Shown: positions 6,000 to 15,594, counted from the stretch's first letter. The stretch is 36,759 bases of DNA from Candidatus Limimonas egerieequi (GCA_018064455.1 JAGHVH010000034.1:1-36759), one strand, 5' to 3'. The notes: a model not told the origin generated them from the sequence alone. Numbers and translations are program-made.

Positions 6000-6862
6000 T
6001 GACCAATATTGGTGGACTTTTTGAAAAGATAGTAAGTGTCTTCTCAACATACTCAATTGTGTCTGACACACTTGACTTATTGCTACTTACTTTCCTTTTC
6101 TATTCAATCCTCAAGATGATTAGGGACTCAAGAGCTCTCACATTCGCAAAGGGTATTTTTGTATTCCTAGTTGTTTATGGCGTAGTATTACTCCTTAATA
6201 TGCAGGCATCTGCTTATCTCTTCCAGACAGTGTTTGATAACATCTTGCTCATTCTTGTAGTTATCTTTGCACCAGAGATTAGAAAACTTCTTGAAAATAT
6301 GGGTGCTACATCTAAGGCTATTTCATCTATTCGTGGTTTCCTTAATAGGACATCATCAAATCAAAAGTCAATTATCTATAACGAGCGCGTAGATGTTGCT
6401 GTAAATGAACTCTTCCGTGCTGTATCAGATATGAGTGATAAAAAGATTGGTGCTCTTATGGTATTTGAGAAGGAGACACCACTTGGTGAGATTGTTGAGA
6501 CAGGCACAATTGTTAATGCTGAAATCACATCTGAGATGATAGGCAATGTGTTCTATCCAAAGGCACCTCTTCACGATGGTGCAGCAATTATTCGTGACTG
6601 CAAACTCTATGCAGCAGGATGCATCTTGCCACTCACATCTAAGAACAATATCTCATCTGACCTTGGCACACGCCATCGTGCAGCAATCGGCATGAGCGAG
6701 CAGAGCGATGCTCTTGTTTTGGTTGTTTCAGAGGAGACAGGAGCTATTTCAATAGCTCAAGATGGCAAACTCCAGCACGACATCACTGATGGTGCTGCTC
6801 GTGAGCAATTGCTTAACTTCCTTAAAATGCCAGTAGTTGGAGGTGACAAGCATGGAAAATAA
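5999..6862 (+). CDS. cdaA: Diadenylate cyclase CdaA (c-di-AMP synthase)
   Basis: Makes c-di-AMP from two ATP molecules. The 287-residue protein has three N-terminal membrane helices (about 22-40, 48-67 and 78-95) and a cytoplasmic DAC domain with DGA (193-195) and RHR (225-227) in the contexts LHDGAAIIRD and LGTRHRAAIG. It starts with GTG inside the overlapping ispF stop (TAGTG). c-di-AMP controls potassium and osmolyte transport and cell-wall homeostasis in Firmicutes. The regulator gene cdaR overlaps its end, the standard pairing; glmM, often third, is missing here. Confidence 0.96.
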   Translation: MTNIGGLFEKIVSVFSTYSIVSDTLDLLLLTFLFYSILKMIRDSRALTFAKGIFVFLVVYGVVLLLNMQASAYLFQTVFDNILLILVVIFAPEIRKLLENMGATSKAISSIRGFLNRTSSNQKSIIYNERVDVAVNELFRAVSDMSDKKIGALMVFEKETPLGEIVETGTIVNAEITSEMIGNVFYPKAPLHDGAAIIRDCKLYAAGCILPLTSKNNISSDLGTRHRAAIGMSEQSDALVLVVSEETGAISIAQDGKLQHDITDGAAREQLLNFLKMPVVGGDKHGK

Positions 6863-7862
6863 TGCAACAAAGAGCAAGTTTTCACTTTCAGCCATCTTGT
6901 CAAACAACAAGGCACTTCTTGTAATCTCATTCCTACTTGCATTTATTGTTTGGCTTGCAATCGCAATTAACCAGGCTCCAGAGATTGAGCGTGTAGTTGA
7001 AAATGTTAAAGTTGAGATTGATGACAGTGTTCCATCTCAACTTGGATATGAAGTATTTGGTGTTGATGATTTACATGTCGACATAACTGTTAAGGGCAAG
7101 AGATATCTTGTGGGAGACAACGTGCTTTCAGCTGATGACTTTACAGTAACAGCTCTTACAACACATGTTGACGCTCCAGGCACTTACTCGTTGACACTTA
7201 AGGCAACACCAAAGGACCCTAATGCAGAGTACTCAATAGTAGCAAAGTCGATGGATAACGTTGAAGTATACTTCGACACACCAAAGACTGCAGAATTCCT
7301 TATTGAAACAAATGTTGAGTGTGCTGCTGATAACCTTCTTGCTTCTGATGAGTACATCACATCAGACCCAATTCCATCTGTTGAAAAGATCAAGATTACT
7401 GGTCCTACAACAGAGGTTGAGAAGATTCAAAAGGTTGTTGCATCTATCAAGACAAAGGGTAACTTAAAGGCAACAGAAACACAGCAAGCAACACTTATGG
7501 TTGCTGATGCTTATGGCGCAGAGATTAAGTATTTAACTCTCTCACCGGCTGCTGACAGTATTACTATTACAATCCCTGTGTACACTGTAACTGACCTTCC
7601 AATTACAGTTGACCTTGAGAATGTACCAACCAAGTATCTTGAGAATCCACCGGTTATTACTTCAATACCAGCAACTGTTGAAATAGCTGTGGATGCTAAG
7701 AAACATGACTCACTTGATGCAATTAGCATCGGTAAGGTTGATTTTAATACGCTTGAACCAGGCATCAATACTATTGAGATGGATTTAAGCGGTGTGACTG
7801 ATGGTATCCCAACAGATAGGGACGAGACAGTTAAGATTTTGATTGAACTTGAAGAAGAATAA
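6852..7862 (+). CDS. cdaR: CdaR (YbbR-domain) regulator of CdaA
   Basis: A 336-residue protein with one N-terminal membrane helix (about residues 22-42) and several extracytoplasmic YbbR repeats, each a beta-rich unit with a valine-rich edge. CdaR binds CdaA in the membrane and adjusts its activity. The start ATG 6852 is fixed by GGAGGTGA at 6839-6846; it overlaps the end of cdaA by 11 bases, implying coupled translation. Length is somewhat below that of the B. subtilis protein, consistent with fewer repeats. The assignment rests on context plus the membrane helix and repeats. Confidence 0.9.
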   Translation: MENNATKSKFSLSAILSNNKALLVISFLLAFIVWLAIAINQAPEIERVVENVKVEIDDSVPSQLGYEVFGVDDLHVDITVKGKRYLVGDNVLSADDFTVTALTTHVDAPGTYSLTLKATPKDPNAEYSIVAKSMDNVEVYFDTPKTAEFLIETNVECAADNLLASDEYITSDPIPSVEKIKITGPTTEVEKIQKVVASIKTKGNLKATETQQATLMVADAYGAEIKYLTLSPAADSITITIPVYTVTDLPITVDLENVPTKYLENPPVITSIPATVEIAVDAKKHDSLDAISIGKVDFNTLEPGINTIEMDLSGVTDGIPTDRDETVKILIELEEE

Positions 7863-7888
7863 TTTTAAAGAAAAGGAGGCACTGCCAT

Positions 7889-9244
7889 ATGAAAGGTAAA
7901 CGATGGTACATATTGTACGGCATCGCTTTGGCGTTGCTTCCTGTTCTTTTGATAATTATGTCACAACTTGATTCGCCGTCTGATTTGCTCGCGCCACCAA
8001 GCCTTTCGGGTACTAGCCAGGAAATCCAGACAGCTTTCCGTAAATCAATTACGGATAAGTCTGGCTTTATCCTTCAGTACCCAACGTCTGGTGACTATCG
8101 CTCTTCATTCGTAATGAAGGACATAGACGGCGATGACGAAGACGAGGCTCTCGTCTTCTATATCTTAAAGTCCGACGAGTCAACAGTACGCATAAGCGTA
8201 CTTGACCGCATCAACGGACAGTGGAAGGCTCTCTATGACGAGCCGGGTTACGGTTCCAAGGTTATCTCAGTTTCATTCGATGACTTAAACCGTGATGGCA
8301 AGATGGAGATACTCACTTGCTGGAGTCTCTTTGAATCAACTTCATCAAAGGTGCTTACAATTCACGAGGTTAACAAGAATGGTGAAAAGCCTCTTGAATT
8401 GGATACACTTGTAAACCAGTCTTACACATTCTCAAGTGTAGCTGATATGGACAGAGACGGCTTTGATGAGGTACTGGTTGCTTGGCTTGATAATACTGAT
8501 CAAAACCATCCAAAGTCATACGCGAGCCTCTTGAAGCAATCTAAGGATGGCACAATAAGCCAGATTGGTCAAAACGTACTCCTTGACGCATCAGTATCTG
8601 CGTACTCATCTTTGACACTTGAGTCGGTTGAAGGTAAGTCTATTGCTTTCCTTGATGCGTACAAGGGTGAGGACACCATGATTACGGAGGTAATCTGGTG
8701 GGATGAGGAGCAGCATGCACTTGTTGCACCGCTTCTTGATAGTGAGTCCCTCACAAATCTCAAGACGGTGAGAACACCTGCTGTTCCATCTATTGATATC
8801 AATAATGACGACAGGATAGAGATACCTGTCAAGGTTAATACATATGGCGCTCAGTATGATAAGGAGACCGCAAGTGCCTTGTATTCATGGGCAACACCAA
8901 GCGGTGATTACTTGGCACCACAGTCATATGGATTTATTAATATGTCAGTTGGATGTTTCTTTGAATTGCCACAGGGCTTTGAAAGTAACATTTTAGGATA
9001 TAAGTTGTCTGACGAATCTGTTACAACTCTCTATTGGACTGATGACGGAGTAACAAGGTCAGACCCACTCTTTACAATTGTTGTAAAGAAAGCGTCAGAC
9101 TTTAAGGACCCAGGTGCTTACACATTTAAAGTGGAGCATAGCGGATATGTAATCTATGGTAGCCTTACAAGTCTTGGCGAAACACTTGGATTTACAAACG
9201 AATTGATCGAAAATAGTTTTATTTTCTTTGATGAGATTAGATAA
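7889..9244 (+). CDS. Membrane-anchored FG-GAP/VCBS-like repeat protein
   Basis: A 451-residue protein with an uncleaved-looking hydrophobic segment at residues 8-25 and no lipobox cysteine, followed by an extracytoplasmic domain. Acidic FG-GAP-like motifs recur: KDIDGDDEDEALV near 78, DDLNRDGKMEILT near 131, ADMDRDGFDEVLV near 186 and DINNDDRIEIPV near 303. Such DxDxDG repeats bind calcium in beta-propellers. It sits between cdaR and a two-component system, 26 bp after cdaR and 11 bp before the regulator gene, so an accessory sensing role for the kinase is a fair guess, not established. AAAGGAGG precedes the start. Confidence 0.65.
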   Translation: MKGKRWYILYGIALALLPVLLIIMSQLDSPSDLLAPPSLSGTSQEIQTAFRKSITDKSGFILQYPTSGDYRSSFVMKDIDGDDEDEALVFYILKSDESTVRISVLDRINGQWKALYDEPGYGSKVISVSFDDLNRDGKMEILTCWSLFESTSSKVLTIHEVNKNGEKPLELDTLVNQSYTFSSVADMDRDGFDEVLVAWLDNTDQNHPKSYASLLKQSKDGTISQIGQNVLLDASVSAYSSLTLESVEGKSIAFLDAYKGEDTMITEVIWWDEEQHALVAPLLDSESLTNLKTVRTPAVPSIDINNDDRIEIPVKVNTYGAQYDKETASALYSWATPSGDYLAPQSYGFINMSVGCFFELPQGFESNILGYKLSDESVTTLYWTDDGVTRSDPLFTIVVKKASDFKDPGAYTFKVEHSGYVIYGSLTSLGETLGFTNELIENSFIFFDEIR

Positions 9245-9255
9245 GGAGATAGCGT

Positions 9256-9954
9256 ATGAAAAAGATTCTTGTAGCAGAAGACGAGACTGCGATTCGCGAA
9301 TTTATAGTAATTAACTTAAAAAGAAGTGGATATACAGTAACAGAGGCTGGAAACGGCCTTGAGGCTATTCAGGCATATGAGTCAGCAAACGGAGATTTCG
9401 ACGTTGTACTCCTTGATATCATGATGCCTGAAATGGATGGCATCGAGGTGTGCAAACGCCTTCGTGAGAAGTCAACTAGTCTTGGCATTATCATGCTTAC
9501 AGCAAAGACTGAGGAGATGGACAAGGTTACTGGACTTCTTGTTGGTGCAGATGACTATGTAACAAAGCCATTCTCTCCAGCAGAGCTTATGGCGCGTGTT
9601 GACTCTGTTCACAGACGTGTCGTAATGAACGCTGGTGGCGTAAACCTTGCACCATCAATTATCGAGCTCGGCGAGTTTGTACTTGATATTAGAGCTCGTA
9701 CACTTACCAAAGATGGTCAGCTTGTTGATTTGACACAGGTTGAGTTCCAAATTATGGAATACTTCTTTAAGAACCCATCTGCTGCGCTTTCACGTACAGA
9801 TATCTTGAAAGAAGTATGGGGCGCATCATACTACGGTGAAGAAAAGATAGTAGACGTTAACATCAGACGTCTCAGAATCAAGATAGAGGAGACTCCATCA
9901 AACCCAAGACATTTAACAACAGTTTGGGGCCTTGGCTACAAGTGGGTCGTATAA
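9256..9954 (+). CDS. OmpR/PhoB-family response regulator
   Basis: A 232-residue two-domain regulator: receiver domain (residues 1-120) with acidic pocket E8/D9, phospho-acceptor D54 (LLDIMMPEMDG), T/A and K (TKPF) in place, then a winged-helix DNA-binding domain ending TTVWGLGYKWVV. AAGGAG precedes ATG 9256. It is followed after 32 bp by its histidine kinase and presumably forms a pair with it. The targets cannot be read from the sequence. Confidence 0.93.
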   Translation: MKKILVAEDETAIREFIVINLKRSGYTVTEAGNGLEAIQAYESANGDFDVVLLDIMMPEMDGIEVCKRLREKSTSLGIIMLTAKTEEMDKVTGLLVGADDYVTKPFSPAELMARVDSVHRRVVMNAGGVNLAPSIIELGEFVLDIRARTLTKDGQLVDLTQVEFQIMEYFFKNPSAALSRTDILKEVWGASYYGEEKIVDVNIRRLRIKIEETPSNPRHLTTVWGLGYKWVV

Positions 9955-9986
9955 TTTAGCACTTAAGTTTTGAAGGAAGGAGGGGC

Positions 9987-11612
9987 ATGATGGCTGATAC
10001 TGCGGTTGCTACTGAAGTAGTAGAAGACAAAAAAGAGAAAAAAGCAAAAGACAGGAAAGTTGTCCGCTCATCTGGTATCGCTAGACGTTGGGTGCTAAAT
10101 ACTGCGCTTGTTGTAGTAGTAATCCTTGTCGTTTTTGTTGTTATGTTCCTCGTAATCGTTCAAAACTATTACCAGACGACAGTTGATACAAAGCTTTCCT
10201 CTCAGTATTCAAATTCGGTTGCAAACTTCTTCTCGCAATATACGGGCACGACAAGCGAACGCTTTGAAGCGGGCGCTCGTGAGTATGTTGTAAACTTCTC
10301 TCAAAAGGACATAATGGAAGTTTGGGTAATCGATGCAGATGGTAATGTAGTAATTTCATCATCTGGATTTGATGTTGAGAGACAGGGTATACCTGATTTT
10401 GAAAAAGCACTTAAGAGTGAGTCGCGTACTGCAACGTTCTCTGGCAAGAATTTAAACGGTGAGTCGATTCGCTCACAGACATATCTCTTGCCAACATCAA
10501 ACGGCGAGGAAACAGGTGCCGTAAGGTACATAATTTCAATGGAGAATGTCAATAGCCAACAGATTAAGCTCCTTATTTTGATATTCTTTGTATTTATTAT
10601 TTTCGTTCTTCTTATTTTCGTTTCAGGACTTTTCTTTATCGATTCAATTATCAAGCCTGTTAACGAGATTAATGAGATTGCGACAAAAATTGCTGAAGGA
10701 GACCTTAGTGCTCGTGCACCGCCTCAGCGCTATAACGATGAGATTTCAGAGCTCTGCAACAGTATCAACTATATGGCAGAGGAGATAAGTTCATCAGACA
10801 AGATGAAGAATGACTTCATCTCAACGGTTTCTCATGAGATGAAAACTCCACTTACAGCTATCAAGGGTTGGGGTGAAACTCTCCTTGATATGGGCGACTC
10901 AGATCCAGAGCTTACAAGGCGTGGAATTGAGGTTATTATTAATGAATCAGGACGCCTTACCGGCGTTGTTAACGACCTTCTTGATTTGTCCCGTATTGTA
11001 AATGGCCGTATGATTCTCAGAACGGACAAAATAGACGTTTTGGCAGAACTTGATGAAACTATCTTTGTATTCAAGGATAGGTCCATGCGTGAGGGCATAG
11101 AGCTTATCTACAATGCACCTCATAACCCAGCACCAATGGTTGGTGATGCAGACAGGATTAAGCAAGTATTTGTAAACGTCCTTGATAATGCATTCAAGTA
11201 CACCGAGCAGGGCGGTAAGGTTACTGTGTCGGTTGTAATTAATCCAATAGAGCCAGAGGCACCTCTTTCAGAGGAAGAGAAGCCTATGGCAAATCTTGTT
11301 GTCCTTGTTGAGGACACTGGCTGTGGTATTTCCGAGGAGGATTTGCCACGTGTTAAACAGAAATTCTATAAGTCAAACATCTCGGTAAAGGGTAGTGGTA
11401 TCGGACTTGCTGTTTGCGATGAAATCGTAGGCATGCATGGTGGCTCACTTGAAATTGCATCAGAACTTGGCGTGGGTACAAGCGTTACGGTTACATTCCC
11501 AATTGAGTATGTTGAACTTGTTAATGACCTTGGATTACCGGAGGAAACGGTAGCCGAAATAAATGAAGAAACAGTAGAGGAAAGTGAAGCAGATGTCAGC
11601 AGAGATGCGTAA
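9987..11612 (+). CDS. Sensor histidine kinase
   Basis: A 541-residue membrane kinase. Order: charged cytoplasmic N-terminus (1-33), membrane helix 1 (about 36-58), extracytoplasmic sensing domain (~60-190), membrane helix 2 (~194-217), HAMP (~218-270), HisKA with phospho-acceptor H283 (STVSHEMKTPLT), and the ATPase domain with N box NVLDNAFKYT (397-406), VEDTGCGI (441-448) and KGSGIGLAV (468-476). The long charged N-terminal tail (KKEKKAKDRK) and the acidic C-terminal tail are extras. There is no PAS domain. ATG 9987 or 9990 may be used. It pairs with the upstream regulator, and its end overlaps the DUF1385 gene. Confidence 0.93.
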   Translation: MMADTAVATEVVEDKKEKKAKDRKVVRSSGIARRWVLNTALVVVVILVVFVVMFLVIVQNYYQTTVDTKLSSQYSNSVANFFSQYTGTTSERFEAGAREYVVNFSQKDIMEVWVIDADGNVVISSSGFDVERQGIPDFEKALKSESRTATFSGKNLNGESIRSQTYLLPTSNGEETGAVRYIISMENVNSQQIKLLILIFFVFIIFVLLIFVSGLFFIDSIIKPVNEINEIATKIAEGDLSARAPPQRYNDEISELCNSINYMAEEISSSDKMKNDFISTVSHEMKTPLTAIKGWGETLLDMGDSDPELTRRGIEVIINESGRLTGVVNDLLDLSRIVNGRMILRTDKIDVLAELDETIFVFKDRSMREGIELIYNAPHNPAPMVGDADRIKQVFVNVLDNAFKYTEQGGKVTVSVVINPIEPEAPLSEEEKPMANLVVLVEDTGCGISEEDLPRVKQKFYKSNISVKGSGIGLAVCDEIVGMHGGSLEIASELGVGTSVTVTFPIEYVELVNDLGLPEETVAEINEETVEESEADVSRDA

Positions 11613-12561
11613 AACTATGATTGGCGGACAGGCCCTAATCGAGGGTATCGTCATGCGTGGAAAGCACGTAGCTGCGATGGGTATCCGCCTTCCAAATGGT
11701 GATATTTATTTAGAAGAAAAGGAACTTAAGCCACTTCGTGATAAGTATAAGATTGCTGGTGTTCCAGTAATTCGTGGCGTTGTTAATTTCATTGAATCAA
11801 TTGTCTTTGGATATAACTGTCTTATGGAGTCAGCTGAGAAGTCTGAACTTGAGGATATTGAACCAGAGACCAAGTTTGAGAAGTGGCTTGATGAGCGCGT
11901 AGGCGACAAGATGATGACAATAATTGGTGTCATTTCAGCTGTGCTTGGTGTGGCTCTTTCATTAGCACTTTTTATGTACTTACCAGCGCTTATTACTGAC
12001 TTTTTTGATAATCATATCTTTGGTGGTGGAATTGGTAAGCATAACTTAAAGCCACTTTCAGAGGGTATCATCAAAATAATCGTATTTGTCATTTACATGT
12101 GGGCGGTAGCCCAAATGAAGGATATAAAGCGCGTGTTTATGTATCACGGCGCAGAGCACAAGACTATTTTCTGCTATGAAAATGGTCTCGAGCTCACTGT
12201 TGAGAATGTAAGGAAGCAGATTAGATTCCATCCTCGCTGTGGCACAAGCTTTATGTTTGTGATGATGATTATCAGCATATTTATTTCAACAATTCTTGTT
12301 CTAATTTTCCCTGGCCTTCGTGCAAATAGGCTGATTTGGACATTCGCAAAACTCCTTGTTTTGCCACTTATTATGGGTATTGGATACGAATTTATTAAGT
12401 ATGCTGGACGCCACGATAACCTCTTTACTAAAATCTGCTCAGCTCCTGGTCTTTGGATGCAACGCATCTCAACAGTGGAGCCTGATGACGACATGATTGA
12501 GGTTGGTATCGCTGCGTTTAAGTATGTGCTTGAGCATGATGAGGATCTTGATATCAAATGA
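11593..12561 (+). CDS. DUF1385 family membrane protein (YqhQ-like)
   Basis: A 322-residue integral membrane protein of the DUF1385 family, recognised by the opening IGGQALIEGIVMRG and the segment HPRCGTSFMF in mid-protein. Several hydrophobic helices lie around residues 110-135, 155-175, 210-240 and 255-270. In Firmicutes this gene often sits next to prmC and prfA; here prmC follows with an ATGA overlap and prfA is not seen. ATG 11593 is preferred to GTG 11584, which is too close to the GAGG ribosome site. It overlaps the kinase gene by 20 bases. Function unknown. Confidence 0.88.
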   Translation: MSAEMRKTMIGGQALIEGIVMRGKHVAAMGIRLPNGDIYLEEKELKPLRDKYKIAGVPVIRGVVNFIESIVFGYNCLMESAEKSELEDIEPETKFEKWLDERVGDKMMTIIGVISAVLGVALSLALFMYLPALITDFFDNHIFGGGIGKHNLKPLSEGIIKIIVFVIYMWAVAQMKDIKRVFMYHGAEHKTIFCYENGLELTVENVRKQIRFHPRCGTSFMFVMMIISIFISTILVLIFPGLRANRLIWTFAKLLVLPLIMGIGYEFIKYAGRHDNLFTKICSAPGLWMQRISTVEPDDDMIEVGIAAFKYVLEHDEDLDIK

Positions 12562-13451
12562 CAGAAATTGAAGTAATTGAACTGCTCAAACAGCATATCG
12601 ATGAATATGACGCTCCCGTGGATGCACGGGAGCTTATTCGCTTTTCTGCTGGAGATGAAGAGAAGCTCAAAGAGTGCATAGAAAGGCGCATTTCGGGCGA
12701 ACCACTCCAGTATATTATTGGTGAGTGGGACTTTTATAATTGCAACTTTAGAGTGGGCGAGGGAGTCCTTATCCCACGCCCAGAAACCGAGCTTTTGGTG
12801 GATACGGCGCTCGACTTTCTTGCGGAGAATTTTTCGCAGGATGGCGATGATGCGACGAGCATGATTTACAAGGTCGTATACGGTACGCGCGTCCGTGGAG
12901 AGTACGTTTTGCCAAACGAAGGCTACGGCGTCGCGCGCGTTTTAGACCTCTGCTCAGGCTCTGGCTGCATCGCCATTTCTATCGCGAAAAATTTCGCAAA
13001 TTCGAAAGTCTTCGCCATCGAAAAAAGCTCGCAGGCATTTGAATATTTGAAGCAAAATGTGGCACTTAATCGTGTGAAAAATGTTGTGCCATTTAACGAT
13101 GATATTGTCACTGGATGTCAAAATTTAATTGGCGCTTCCAAGGGACAATTTGACCTTATTGTATCCAATCCACCGTATGTAAAATCAGCTGAATGCGATG
13201 AACTTCAGCGTGAGGTTTTAAAGGAGCCAAGAATGGCTCTGGATGGCGGAGAAGACGGCCTTGATTTCTACCGCGTGATTGCAAATCGCTGGCTTCCACT
13301 TCTAAAGAGTGGTGGAATGCTGATTATGGAGTGCGGTGAAGACCAAGCAGTAGCGATTGAGGAAATCCTAAGCGCTACATCTTGTGGTCAGACTTTTATT
13401 CTTGACGATTTTGCTGGAATATCTAGGGTAGTTGGCATAAAAATGTATTAA
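12558..13451 (+). CDS. prmC: Peptide chain release factor N5-glutamine methyltransferase
   Basis: PrmC methylates the glutamine of the GGQ motif in RF1 and RF2 using S-adenosylmethionine. The N-terminal helical domain carries ISGEPLQYIIGEWDFY, and LIPRPETELLVD (72-83) precedes the Rossmann domain, with motif I as VLDLCSGSGCIA (128-139) and the catalytic NPPY (204-207). Between these (about residues 88-126) is a stretch some 30 residues longer than usual, which includes MIYKVVYGTRVRGEYVLPNE; it is encoded in slightly GC-richer DNA. The start overlaps the previous stop (ATGA). A spaced promoter follows, so this is probably the last gene of its operon. Confidence 0.92.
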   Translation: MTEIEVIELLKQHIDEYDAPVDARELIRFSAGDEEKLKECIERRISGEPLQYIIGEWDFYNCNFRVGEGVLIPRPETELLVDTALDFLAENFSQDGDDATSMIYKVVYGTRVRGEYVLPNEGYGVARVLDLCSGSGCIAISIAKNFANSKVFAIEKSSQAFEYLKQNVALNRVKNVVPFNDDIVTGCQNLIGASKGQFDLIVSNPPYVKSAECDELQREVLKEPRMALDGGEDGLDFYRVIANRWLPLLKSGGMLIMECGEDQAVAIEEILSATSCGQTFILDDFAGISRVVGIKMY

Positions 13452-13476
13452 AATTGTAGAATTTACGTTAATTTCC

Positions 13477-13505
13477 TTGACGACTCTTGTAAATTTTAGT
13501 ATTCT
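13477..13505 (+). promoter_or_regulatory. Likely promoter of the M50 protease-scpAB operon
   Basis: TTGACG (13477-13482), a 17-base spacer and TATTCT (13500-13505) in the only sizeable gap (109 bp) in this part of the window, about 55 bp before the next start codon. Confidence 0.55.
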
Positions 13506-13560
13506 TTTATATGTGTTATTTTGATTATTAGTATTATTATAAGTAATTGAGGTGTAGAAG

Positions 13561-14238
13561 ATGCTATTGTCTGCTTTGTTTAGCGGCAATGTTCTTACAA
13601 TTGCAGTAACAGTAGTAGCTGCTATATTCCTTGTTTTTGTTTCGATACCAATCCATGAGCTTGCTCATGCGTGGGCTGCTTACAAACTTGGCGATCATTC
13701 GGTTAAGGATCGCTTGACACTCAACCCACTGGTTCACATCGATCCAGTTGGTGCAGTGATGATTGCACTTATTGGTTTCGGATGGGGTAGGCCTTGCCAG
13801 GTTGATCCATATGCCTTCAAGAATGAAAAGAAGGATATGGCTCTTGTCGCAGCAGCAGGTCCAGTTGCCAATTTACTTCTTGGTTGGCTTTTCATCTTCA
13901 TTGAAACAATGATTACTGCTTTGGCTCCACATTTCACAGGTCTTGTGATTGGACAGGCAGTAGTAATCTTTTTCTCAACATGTGCTCAGATTAGTATTTG
14001 GCTTGGCGTACTTAACCTTTTGCCAATTCCAATGTTTGATGGATTTACGGTTCTCCGTGCTTTCATCAGTTCTGAGACAGAGTACAAGATAATGGCAAAC
14101 TACCAGACAATTTCAATCGTCATTATCATCTTGCTCTTTAGCGGTATCATTACAAAACCAATCAGTCTTCTTGCTGATTTGATTATCGCTTTATTCTCTT
14201 TCCTTTCAGCGCTGCCGTTTTCATTGTTTTTGAGGTGA
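13561..14238 (+). CDS. M50-family (site-2 protease-like) zinc metalloprotease
   Basis: A 225-residue polytopic membrane protein with the zinc motif HELAH (32-36) in the first membrane helix and the second ligand region NLLPIPMFDG (152-161, ligand D160), the usual pair in S2P-type intramembrane proteases (YwhC/SREBP-type small family). No PDZ domain is present. The order of this gene before scpA is common in Clostridia. Substrate unknown. GAGGTG precedes ATG 13561, and its stop is four bases before the scpA start. Confidence 0.88.
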   Translation: MLLSALFSGNVLTIAVTVVAAIFLVFVSIPIHELAHAWAAYKLGDHSVKDRLTLNPLVHIDPVGAVMIALIGFGWGRPCQVDPYAFKNEKKDMALVAAAGPVANLLLGWLFIFIETMITALAPHFTGLVIGQAVVIFFSTCAQISIWLGVLNLLPIPMFDGFTVLRAFISSETEYKIMANYQTISIVIIILLFSGIITKPISLLADLIIALFSFLSALPFSLFLR

Positions 14239-14242
14239 CGTG

Positions 14243-14953
14243 ATGGAAAAGATTAATTATAAGCTTGAGGTCTTTGAGGGACCAATGGATTTGCTCCTCA
14301 GCCTCATCACAAAACACAAACTCGACATCATGGATATTCCAATCGTCACTCTTGTTGACCAGTACACAGAATATGTACGTTTGATGCAGGACGCTGACAT
14401 GGAGGTTGCATCCGAGTTCTTGGAGATGGCTGCTCGTCTTGTGTACATCAAGACAGTATCACTTCTTCCAAAGCACGAGGAGGCAGATGAGCTCAAGGCT
14501 GAGCTCACTGGTGAACTCCTTGAGTATCGCGATTGCCAGATAATGGCAGGCAAACTTAAGGATGAGGCAAACGGCTTTGATTACTTAAGTCGTAAACCAG
14601 ACGTAATCGACAGAGACAACACATATAAGCTCCTTCACGAGCCAGACGAATTGTTCTCGGCATATATTGCGGCACTGGGCAAGGGCAAGCGTAAGCTTCC
14701 ACCACCAGTGACATCATTCACCGAGATTGTTTCGAAAAAGATTGTTTCTGTTTCATCCAAGATTATTTTTATTCTTCGCCGCGCACTTCGCGGAGGCGAT
14801 ATGAATTTCAAATCACTAATTGAGGCATCAGAGTCACGCTCCGATATGGTAGCAACTTTCCTTGCAGTGCTTGAGCTTGTTAAGGCTAAGCGAATGACTG
14901 CAGAGGGAAATGGTGACGAGATGAAACTCGTACTTAAGAATCAGAAGGATTAG
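14243..14953 (+). CDS. scpA: Segregation and condensation protein A
   Basis: ScpA is the kleisin of the bacterial SMC condensin; it bridges the SMC heads and binds ScpB, helping to compact and separate the chromosome. The 236-residue sequence opens with the diagnostic YKLEVFEGPMDLLLSLI and ends in a winged-helix segment (SDMVATFLAVLELVK). ATG 14243 is chosen over GTG 14240 by distance from GAGGTGA. It is separated from scpB by 11 bp. smc itself is not in the window. Confidence 0.94.
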   Translation: MEKINYKLEVFEGPMDLLLSLITKHKLDIMDIPIVTLVDQYTEYVRLMQDADMEVASEFLEMAARLVYIKTVSLLPKHEEADELKAELTGELLEYRDCQIMAGKLKDEANGFDYLSRKPDVIDRDNTYKLLHEPDELFSAYIAALGKGKRKLPPPVTSFTEIVSKKIVSVSSKIIFILRRALRGGDMNFKSLIEASESRSDMVATFLAVLELVKAKRMTAEGNGDEMKLVLKNQKD

Positions 14954-14964
14954 GAGTTGAGAAC

Positions 14965-15546
14965 TTGAACGCTAAGACATTACAAGCTAGTGTAGAGGCA
15001 ATACTCTTTGCGGCTGGGGATCCAGTACCAGTAACTAGACTTGCGAACGCGCTCGAGATAGAGCCTGAACTTGCAGAGCAGGTTCTCTTAAACCTCAAGG
15101 CTGAGTACGATGAGCGCCAAGGTGGCATCTGCATTCTTCACCTAGGCGACAAGTTCCAGATGTGCACTCGCACCGAGTTTTCAAATGAGGTGCGTACTGT
15201 GCTCGAGATGCGACGTAACGTGCCACTGTCACAGGCTGCTTTCGAAGTACTTGCGGTTGTTGCATACAACCAACCAGTTACCAAGTCTTTCGTTGAACAA
15301 GTTCGTGGCGTTGACTGTTCAGGCGTTATCGCATCGCTTGATGAAAAGGGTCTTATCGAGGAGAAGGGTCGACTCGACCTTCCTGGTAAGCCAATTGTTT
15401 ATGGTACAACAGAAGCGTTTTTACGCTGCTTTTGTATAGAGTCGCTTGATGAGCTTCCTGCACTTCCGGGTACTGAAGAAGAACCGGAAACAAGGGAAGA
15501 CGAACCAGAGGTTTCGGACAACCCGGAATTAGAGGAAGAAAATTAA
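14965..15546 (+). CDS. scpB: Segregation and condensation protein B
   Basis: A 193-residue protein with tandem winged-helix domains; ScpB dimers bind ScpA in the SMC complex. The family patterns ASVEAILFAAGDPV, LSQAAFEVLAVVAYNQPVT and the GLIEEKGRLD turn are visible. The C-terminal ~25 residues are mostly Glu and Pro. The start is TTG at 14965 with AGGAG eight bases upstream; no ATG fits the conserved beginning. Confidence 0.94.
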   Translation: MNAKTLQASVEAILFAAGDPVPVTRLANALEIEPELAEQVLLNLKAEYDERQGGICILHLGDKFQMCTRTEFSNEVRTVLEMRRNVPLSQAAFEVLAVVAYNQPVTKSFVEQVRGVDCSGVIASLDEKGLIEEKGRLDLPGKPIVYGTTEAFLRCFCIESLDELPALPGTEEEPETREDEPEVSDNPELEEEN

Positions 15547-15594
15547 GCGAAGATAGTTATTCAAAACTAAATATTTAGGGGGAGGTGTTGATTA

